DNA from: Prochilodus magdalenae
Lineage: Eukaryota; Chordata; Actinopteri; Characiformes; Prochilodontidae
Length of the DNA stretch: 64,000 nucleotides
Direction of reading: 5' to 3'
Assembly: GCA_024036415.1 (NCBI GenBank)
Contig: JAMWET010001332.1
Coordinates: 1 to 64,000 of the forward strand
Below the pieces are notes generated by a model that saw only the letters and a list, made by a program, of their open reading frames with translations, had not been told where the DNA came from and made no database searches. Positions 57,271 through 64,000 of the stretch are shown piece after piece. How positions within the stretch are numbered: the first letter of the stretch is position 1; the number at the start of each line of letters is the position of its first letter. Made by a program: the position numbers and the translations under genes.

Positions 57271-57274
57271 AATA

Positions 57275-58480
57275 CCTCCTTGAAATCCGTTTTCTATCTT
57301 TTCCTGGCTTATTCTAGTGAACCTGCCTGCCTTGAAGCCACAACCATTATCCCAGCTTTAAAGAAACCTTTCACCACATGAATCCATGAATGACTACCGC
57401 ACCATCCCTCTATTGTGATGAAGGGCTTTGAGAGACTAATCCTGACTTATATAAAGAGGAGTCTTTGCAACAGCTTGTCTGTCTACCATGCAAAAATATC
57501 TACTGATAACACAGTCTCCCTGGCAATGCACACCACACTCAACCACCTGGATACAAGGAACACTTCTGTTTATGAAGGCTGTTTATTGACTTCAGGTCTG
57601 CCTTTAATACCATCATCCTCTCTAAACTTTCCCATGGTAGACACACTTGGAATAAGTAATTGAATAACATTGTCCTCCTGGATTATAGACTTCCTTACCT
57701 CACATTACACACTGTCAAAAAATGTCTTCTTCAAAAGTCAGAGGAGAATGAACTCGCCTCAGTTTTTATAGATCCACTGTGGAGGGCATCCTGACAAGCT
57801 GCATTACTGTCTGGTATGGCAGCGCTACTTCTGAGGTAAAGGCCCTGCAGAAGGTGCATCACTGTAGATGCCCTACCACAAATAAAAACAGCTGATGTCT
57901 GAGGAAACCCATCAACATATACTCTGACCCCTTAGAGTCAGTTCCACCAGATTTAGGAACAGTTTTTACCCAAGAGCTGTCACACTGGTCTGGGTAAGCT
58001 GCCAGAACATGACTACAACACTATGGACCATTACTGATCTAGCCCTGATCACCCCAGCAACTACACACTACACTCCACTGGCTCGTGAGACTGAATGCAC
58101 TTATTCCCTATACTGAACATCACTACTATAAGCTGTATGTGTGTTTGTTTGAGCTTCTGACTTAAGAACATTAAGATGTTACACTCACTACCTGTACACT
58201 ATTGTTATACATTTACTGTTTACAGCCACTTAATTTACTTACCTGACTACCTCAACATACTGAACTTATCCAATAGAGCTGTTCACTCATTAGTTCTAGT
58301 TATATTCTGACCTACAGTTACAGTTTAGGCACATCTTTTGTATTTTCTGTCTGTGCACTATTGTCTATGTTTCTGTCTTTTTGGCTTTGGATTTAATCAC
58401 TGCACTGGAGATATAACCTGAGCAGTGTTTCGTTATACTGTATATTGTACTTTGTATTGGTATAATGACAAATTTGAACT
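57275..58480 (+). pseudogene. LINE remnant, strongly decayed
   Basis: Plus strand, multiple frames: TIIPALKKPFT and MKGFERLILTYIKRSL (RT start), then RSTVEGILTSCITVWYGSAT and ALQKVHHCRCP near 57780-57870 (C-terminal domain). The following AT-rich sequence to about 58480 resembles a LINE 3' tail. Confidence 0.65.
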
Positions 58481-58729
58481 GAATTGACTAACAGTAATTC
58501 AAAGTAAACTATAAAGTGTCTTTTATCCAAAAACATTGTGACAGTAATTACATCACAATAAAGAAATCTGCCATATTTGATCATCACATCATGCATGTAC
58601 AGCAGTATGCAAACAATATAGGTACACCTGTTCTATTACATTTCTTTTGCATTCCATTTTTCTAATTGAATAAAACTTAACAAAATAATGATCTAACTTC
58701 ATGTGTTCTAATGTAGGTTAACAACTCAC

Positions 58730-58903
58730 TCTAGTATCTCTAGTTTGCAGTGTGAATCCTCCAGTAGTTCAGAGAGCAGTTTAATTCCTGATTCTCCTAG
58801 TTTACTGTAGTTGAGACTCAGTTCTCTCAAATGTAAAGGGTTTAATTTTAGAGCTGAGACCAGAGCAGCACAGCCTTTCTCTGTAACACTGCATTCAGAC
58901 AGC
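58730..58903 (-). CDS. NLR gene C: LRR exon (type 1)
   Basis: 174 nt, phase 2, acceptor CTCTACAG, donor GTGAGT. Encodes LSECSVTEKGCAALVSAL, KLNPLHLRELSLNYSKLGES and LLEDSHCKLEILE. Intact but more divergent than the exons nearer the 3' end (for example YSKLGESGIKL). Confidence 0.86.
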
Positions 58904-59021
58904 CTGTAGAGAGAATAATAAAACTACTTACAAACACACAAATACACAGCAAAAATGAGTAAAGCAAATACAACTACAAGAGTTCTGTAGTGTACATATG
59001 CAAACACACAAAAGCACTCAC

Positions 59022-59195
59022 TGTATTTTGCCTAGTTTGCAGTGTGGATCCTCCTGTAGATCAGAGAGCAACTTCACTCCGGACTCTCCAGGATTATTTT
59101 TATTCAGATTCAGCTCTCTCAGGCATGAGGGGTTTGATTTTAGAGCTGAAATGAGAGTAGCACAGCCTACCTCTGTAATGCTGCATGATTCCAGC
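59022..59195 (-). CDS. NLR gene C: LRR exon (type 1)
   Basis: 174 nt, phase 2, acceptor CTCTGCAG, donor GTGAGT. Encodes LESCSITEVGCATLISAL, RELNLNKNNPGESGVKLL and LQEDPHCKLGKIQ. Intact. Only 118 bp from the 58730 exon, the shortest full intron of the series after the 55091-55179 one. Confidence 0.87.
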
Positions 59196-59970
59196 CTGCA
59201 GAGAGAAAAAGAAAAACAGCTCAGTAAAACAGCTCAAAATATGTTTACTCAGCGACTAGTACTGTCATAAAAATACAACCACTTTGTTCCTCCTACAAAT
59301 ACAGAAAACAATCAACATAGCAGAGCTTATCAAATGGGTAGAGGAGGTTGCTCCATATACAGCCCTTATAAATTTCTGTTATTTGTCCAACACAGGGTTG
59401 TTTTTCTGTGCAGACAGTAATTTACCTTGTTTTAGTGTCACATACGTCAAGAATAATGAACACATTGTCACTTTTTGGATTGAGGGAGCACTGTGTGTAT
59501 TTTGTACATGTGTTTTTGTATGTGAAGAAAAATGTATTAATTTTTTTTTACAATGCAATAGCTATGAGGTCTGTAAAAAGGAAGCTTTTGAGGAATGAGT
59601 ACAATTAATTGGTCACAGGTATTGAAATGTACTAATGTGGATAAAGCAAAACATGTAGATAAAACAAACTATGTTGTAGATCAAGTGATATTTTGGAAGG
59701 ACTTAAAGGCAGAATAAGTAGTATTAAACTTACGTGATGAGTAAGGGGAATTAGGCAGATTAAACAGTGAATTAATACAAAAGACTGTGAACTAAAATTA
59801 GTAATATTATATCAGATTATAAAAGCTTATATCAGATAAGTAGAATGAGATCAAGAAGTACTTTTTTGCATCAGCTGCTAATAGGTTGTGGATAAATTGG
59901 CTGTTCATAAGGAGCTGTACAGTTAGATGTCCAAGACTATTGTAAACAACAAGGTGTTATAGAAAATACT
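59196..59970. other. Intron, nothing recognised
   Basis: AT-rich; a 104-codon open frame at 59284-59598 has no motif and unusual composition, and is not called. Confidence 0.4.
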
Positions 59971-59974
59971 TTCT

Positions 59975-60450
59975 CTTTCAGGCAGGTGTCTGAGAAAGTT
60001 GTGCATGAGAGGTTTATGAACATAAATTGTTCAGCATCTGGCCATGTTAATATTCCAGCCAGATTTTTAAGAGATGCTGCAGATGTAATTTATCCATGCA
60101 TTACTCAAAGTATTAATCTGTCAATTCAGCATGTTTGTTTTCCAAAGCAGATTAAAACTGCTAGAGTAATTCCTCTTTATATAGGTAGTAAAGTGAATGA
60201 AGGAAATATAGGCCTGTGTGTGTTTTGAGTATCTTATCAAAGGTAAAAAATAATGTTTGCATACATTTTTTTTATTTTTTATTTAAAAATTCCAATCTGG
60301 TTTTAAAATATGCAATTTGTCTAGTTAAGTATTTGAAATACCTTTGATTCTGTTGATGATCATATTTTGTTGATTAAGGTCAAGGCTTTAGGTTTGTATT
60401 GTAGTGTTATATAGTTTATATGCAGATGATTTTGCATCATTGATTGATTT
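59975..60450 (+). pseudogene. LINE reverse transcriptase fragment
   Basis: Plus frame with NIPARFLRDAADVIYPCITQ, SINLSIQHVCFPKQIKTARV and IPLYIGSKVN (RT fingers), then after decay a FDSVDDHILLIK-like palm motif and LYADD (60414-60432, the catalytic box). Much between them is deleted. Confidence 0.7.
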
Positions 60451-60459
60451 GTCAAGTGA

Positions 60460-61445
60460 CTTTTCTATTGTCATTAGAGCTCTGTACAAGTACACAGTGA
60501 AATGAAATTACATTTTTTCCAAAACAAGGGTCCCACATGGAACAAAATGAGAACATAAAACAATACAGTACAGGATAGACTGCAGAAAGTGGATGCATGG
60601 AAATTTAACATGCTGTGACGTATATGCAGACAGCATACAAGGCACATGAAACATGAAACACAGCACCGAGGTGGTAAAGCGTGGAATCTATAAATAAGAT
60701 AAATAGGATGCAGACATTTAAAAATGCTATGGGTCGTGGGTGTGGGGGGTTTAGTTCAGTCTCTGTTGTTTAGAAATCTGACTGCTTGTGGGACAAAGCT
60801 GTTGCAGAGCAATGCAGTAACAGCACGGATGCTCCTGTTCCTTCTGCCAAATGGCAGCAGTGTAAAAAAGTCCATGTGAGGCATGAGTGGGGTCCTTCAC
60901 AATGCTGAGGGCCTTACGGGTGCAGCGTGTGGTGTGAATGTCTGTGACAGAGGGGAGAGAGACCTCTATGATCTTCTCAGCTGTCCTCACTAGTCGCTGT
61001 AGGGTCTTACGGTCTGAGGCATTGCAATTCCCAAACCAGACAATGATGCAGCTGTTCAAGATGCTCTCCACAGCCCCTCTGTAGAACATGGTGAGGACTG
61101 GAGGAGGGAGATGAGCTTTCCTCAGTCTCCACAGGAAGTAAAGGCGCTGCTGGGCTTTCTTGGCTATGGAGCTGGTGTTGAGGGACCACATGAGGTTGTC
61201 TGTGATGTGGACGCCGAGGAACTTAGTGCTCTGGACGATTTCCACAACAGAGCCACTGATGTTCAGGGGAGCATGGTCGCCTCGCACTCTTCTGTCAACA
61301 ACCATTTCTTTAGATTTGTCAACATTCAGAGACAGGTTGTTGGTTCTGCACCAGTCCATTAGCCGCTGCAGCTCGTCTCTGTAAGTCTCGTTGTTCTTGG
61401 TGATGAGGCCCACAACTGACGTATCATCTGAAAACACTTCTGACG
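60460..61445 (-). pseudogene. LINE 3' half (CR1/L2/Rex1 group)
   Basis: Minus frame of 228 codons beginning in the RT catalytic box (FSDDTSVVG), then [97 protein letters not shown]. The 3' tail (60460-60740) has the TATTGTCATT and CACAGTGAAATGAAAT sequences seen at Rex1-type ends. 5' truncated, fairly young compared with other LINE scraps here. Confidence 0.85.
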
Positions 61446-62108
61446 CGCGCTGAAACGGTCAGCAGACTCACACAGCGCCATGGAACTTAGCAAACATAGT
61501 GTGCAGCTCTTCCGCAGACCATTCGGGAGAAAGGTTTGTGGCTGATTTCTCGGCTGTAGCAGGCTCTGCCGATGGCGGTGCTGGTTGTAGTAGACATGTT
61601 TTCTAGAGTTCAGTCGGTTTACAACAACAGAAAAAAAGCACTGCTTTGTTGTCCTGGAAATGGTTGCTGCAGCTATGCGCGACATGAACCGTCTCATTTT
61701 GAAATGCTTGTATGGTTCAAAGTTCAGAAAACAGGTGCTTTTATACAGTTGGGTAATGTGTATAGGATAGGACATCAAGTCTTTTCTCACTATTTAAAAA
61801 ATATTTTATTCAGGTGAAAGGCATTTACAGTTATTCTACCGGAGGAAATTCCACAGATCTGATTTCTCCTTGTTTAGGGTGGGACACTTTTACAGTATTT
61901 ATCTAGCTGGAACTGTGTGGACTAGGTTGCCAGGGAGTGTTAAAATGGTTGACAGCATGCTATTAAAAATGGTTAGGGGAAGGGGGGGGTGTGCAGGCCC
62001 AGTACGGTGCAGACTCGGCAAGAGCGTGTTAACAAGGGTTACACAAGTGCAGAGTGGTCTCATTAAAGATTGTCAAAGAATCATAATCAGAACAGACTAT
62101 GGTCAAAT
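61446..62108. other. Intron, origin unclear
   Basis: 61446-61690 is GC-richer than its surroundings and may belong to another transposon, but no motif is clear. No gene called. Confidence 0.4.
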
Positions 62109-62200
62109 CTAAGGATGCACAGAAATGTACATTTTTGGCCAGCACAGAAACCAAACAAAATTAAGTATTTGGCCAAAGGCTGAATACCGAACATGTGTTT
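62109..62200. mobile_element. Possible hAT transposon end
   Basis: Reads CTAAGGATGCACAGAAATGT at its start and has GGCCAAAGGCTGAATACCGA further in, like the ends of hAT elements whose termini carry a GGATGCACCGAA motif. No second end was found. Confidence 0.4.
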
Positions 62201-62239
62201 TGTTTTTGTTTTGTTTCATTACTTTTGCCACTTCTTACT

Positions 62240-62480
62240 ATCGCATAAATGAATTAGGCTAAAATCCAGATAGCAAGCAGATGTGGGCCATATCTGGCAA
62301 AGATATTGTAATGCTGGACTACTGTTGGCACTGCTAATCTGCTGTAAGCAAAAGGTGACCCATTATATACAACAGGCATTTAGCCCACCTGTTCCAATAC
62401 AGAACTGATCTACGTCTGGCACATAGCAGAGTTGCCTACATTTGGCTGAGGCATGACCCTAATCTGGCGTCCATGTGGCA
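62240..62480. repeat. Degenerate TGGGCCA/TCTGGC repeat
   Basis: Several imperfect units of the GTGGGCCATATCTGGCA type, a kind of dispersed repeat seen in fish DNA. No coding potential. Confidence 0.4.
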
Positions 62481-62639
62481 TACATTTTGCTCCTGGCAGT
62501 AGCTTTGGATCAGCTGCTCACACTGCTTTGTGTACCTCTCAGCCGGAGATTTTAGCAGAGCTGAGGCATCTATATTGAGGATGTAGAGCAGGAAACAAGT
62601 GACAAAAGAGAAGAAGGACATTTAAACCCCTACCTTCTC

Positions 62640-63800
62640 CCTACCACCATCTTACAAAACGTGCCACCACTGGCTAATAAGACGGACGGATTTTCAGATC
62701 TGATCCGGATATAGAGTACAGTGAGTGCTGGACTCTCATGTTCACCTGAACGGATTAACTACTGTGCGGACAGTGTACCACCTGACATCCAGAAATGCAT
62801 GACGAGAGAAAACACAACACTGGACCTATTGTATGCTAATGTTAAAGAAGCTTACACCTCCATAGGTCTCTCTCCACTGGTACATCTGACCACAACAATG
62901 TACTCCTTACTACACGGTACGAAACCCTGGTCCCAAGACACTCAGCATCCACTAGGACAATGAGGGAATAGTCACCTGGAGCTGTAGAGTCACTGCAGGC
63001 TTTTTTTAAGTCAACACAGTGGGGTGTTCTCGATGACCCACACCACCAGGACATAATGAGATAATATCATGTGTTATGGATTATATCAACAGATTTTCTG
63101 TTGCTTTTCAAACAACAACCCATGGGTTACAGGCACCCAATAAATCTCTCCTGAACTGGAAAAAGAGAGCCATAAGGGCAAAGATAAGATAAAGAGGGTG
63201 CAGGCAGAGCTTAAAATAAGGATTGAGGAGGGCAAGAAAGAGTATAGAACTAAACTTGAGACTAATTTGGAAATGAGCAATATACATGATGTGTGGAGAG
63301 GTCTGAAAGATATTTTCGGCTTCAACCTACACAGCACTGGTGCAACATTTGAGGGCAGTCATGAAAGGCGAATGAAAACCGTTCTTTCTAAGGTTTGACA
63401 ACAACTCTTCAAACCCCATTTTCCTCTGCTCTGTCTGCAGTGGTCTTGCATTCTAACACCTCAGCACAACAACTAGCACCATCATTTACATGCCTGGTGG
63501 GATTCAGGCCTGACGGGATACAGCCTAAGGTTTTGAAACTGTGTGCAAAGCAACTGTGTGAAATTATTCAAACTAAACTTCTTGCGTGGTTCCTGTCCCC
63601 AAGAAGAAGCAACTGGTGGCACTAAATGAGTACTGTCTTGTCACCTGGACATTGGAAAGACTAATGCTGGGTCACCTGAAGTGACAGATGGACTGAACAA
63701 ATACACAGATGCTGTGACATCATACATCAGTTTCTCTGAGGACAGCTGACGGCATTAGAGGGAAATGAAGACAGCATTAAGAAGTAGGAACAGGATTCTC
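62640..63800 (+). pseudogene. LINE remnant (CR1/L2/Rex1 group)
   Basis: Plus strand: RENTTLDLLYANVKEAYTSI (endonuclease end, as in the 2440 element), a Lys/Glu-rich linker with VWRGLKDIFGFN (about 63290-63330), then GFRPDGIQPKVLKLCAKQLC (RT start, about 63500). Broken by stops. It is a member of the same broad group as the element at 2440-4840. Confidence 0.75.
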
Positions 63801-63850
63801 TATGAAGCAGCCAAATAGTGAGTTTGTTTGCATGCAGGTCAGTAACTTAC

Positions 63851-64000
63851 AGTAGTTTCTCCAGTTTACAGTGTGAATCCTCCAGTAGATCAGAGAGCAG
63901 CTTTACTCCTGACTCTCCTGGTATACTATAGCTCATATTCAGCTCTCTCAGGTGTGAAGGATTTGATTTTAGAGCTGAAAGCAAAGCAGCCCAGCCTGTC
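63851..64000 (-). CDS. NLR gene C: LRR exon (type 1), cut by window edge
   Basis: On minus the visible 150 nt encode TGWAALLSALKSNP, RELNMSYSIPGESGVKLL and LLEDSHCKLEKLL before a GTAAGT donor. The conserved GCAAL is GWAAL here. The acceptor and first 24 nt would lie beyond 64000, assuming the usual 174-nt length. The rest of gene C (more LRRs, NACHT, FISNA) is expected further right. Confidence 0.82.

Noticed and set aside
59284..59608. Two overlapping plus frames of 104 and 66 codons
   Set aside because: No motif, AT-driven composition, intronic position relative to gene C.

Overview
The window looks like teleost fish genomic DNA, probably an otophysan such as a characin or catfish, though the species is inferred only from gene and repeat style. 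It is AT-rich and intron-rich, with many fish transposon families and microsatellites. Its host genes belong to the large fish-specific NLR family (NLRC3-like/NLR-C: FISNA, NACHT, then tandem leucine-rich repeats, LRRs). I found no bacterial-type operons, no CRISPR array and no convincing tRNA or rRNA gene.

Layout. 0-2.2 kb: 3' end of NLR gene A on + (one 174-nt LRR exon and a tiny terminal exon), followed directly by a broken CR1/L2/Rex1-type LINE (2.4-4.8 kb). 7.3-21.3 kb: gene B on +, with four intact 174-nt LRR exons (7354, 11875, 18568, 19786), a terminal exon at 20952 and a polyadenylation signal. Its introns carry a duplicated solo LTR, a minus-strand L1 with a further 2.6-kb insertion inside it, and long CT tracts. 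21.3-33 kb: mostly non-coding, with minisatellites, solo LTRs, hairpins, a Tc1 remnant, an 821-bp LTR, and on - (26.7-27.0 kb) an orphan FISNA-domain fragment that stops just before the NACHT P-loop. 33.3-37.4 kb: a graveyard of nine decayed LRR exons on +. 38.1-43.4 kb: a decayed Ty3/Gypsy chromovirus on - with LTRs, gag, protease, RT, RNase H, integrase and chromodomain. 44-45.5 kb: a SINE and a second Gypsy fragment. 46.3-64 kb: NLR gene C on -, with nine LRR exons (one shortened in frame to 120 nt, one cut by the window edge) and a terminal exon. Its introns are filled with Tc1, LINE and Gypsy debris.

How it fits together. Genes A and B point one way and gene C the other, and the last-intron and 3'-end sequences of all three are recognisably homologous, so the locus grew by tandem and inverted duplication. 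All complete LRR exons have the same length (174 nt, 58 codons) and the same splice phase, so exons can be gained, lost or skipped without changing frame. No NACHT exon was found in the window: gene B has no visible N-terminal half here, gene C's would lie beyond 64000, and the only N-terminal NLR piece is the truncated FISNA fragment. I see no clearly new biological system. The most notable points are the LRR-only gene B, the P-loop-less FISNA fragment, the inverted NLR arrangement and the layered transposon insertions.
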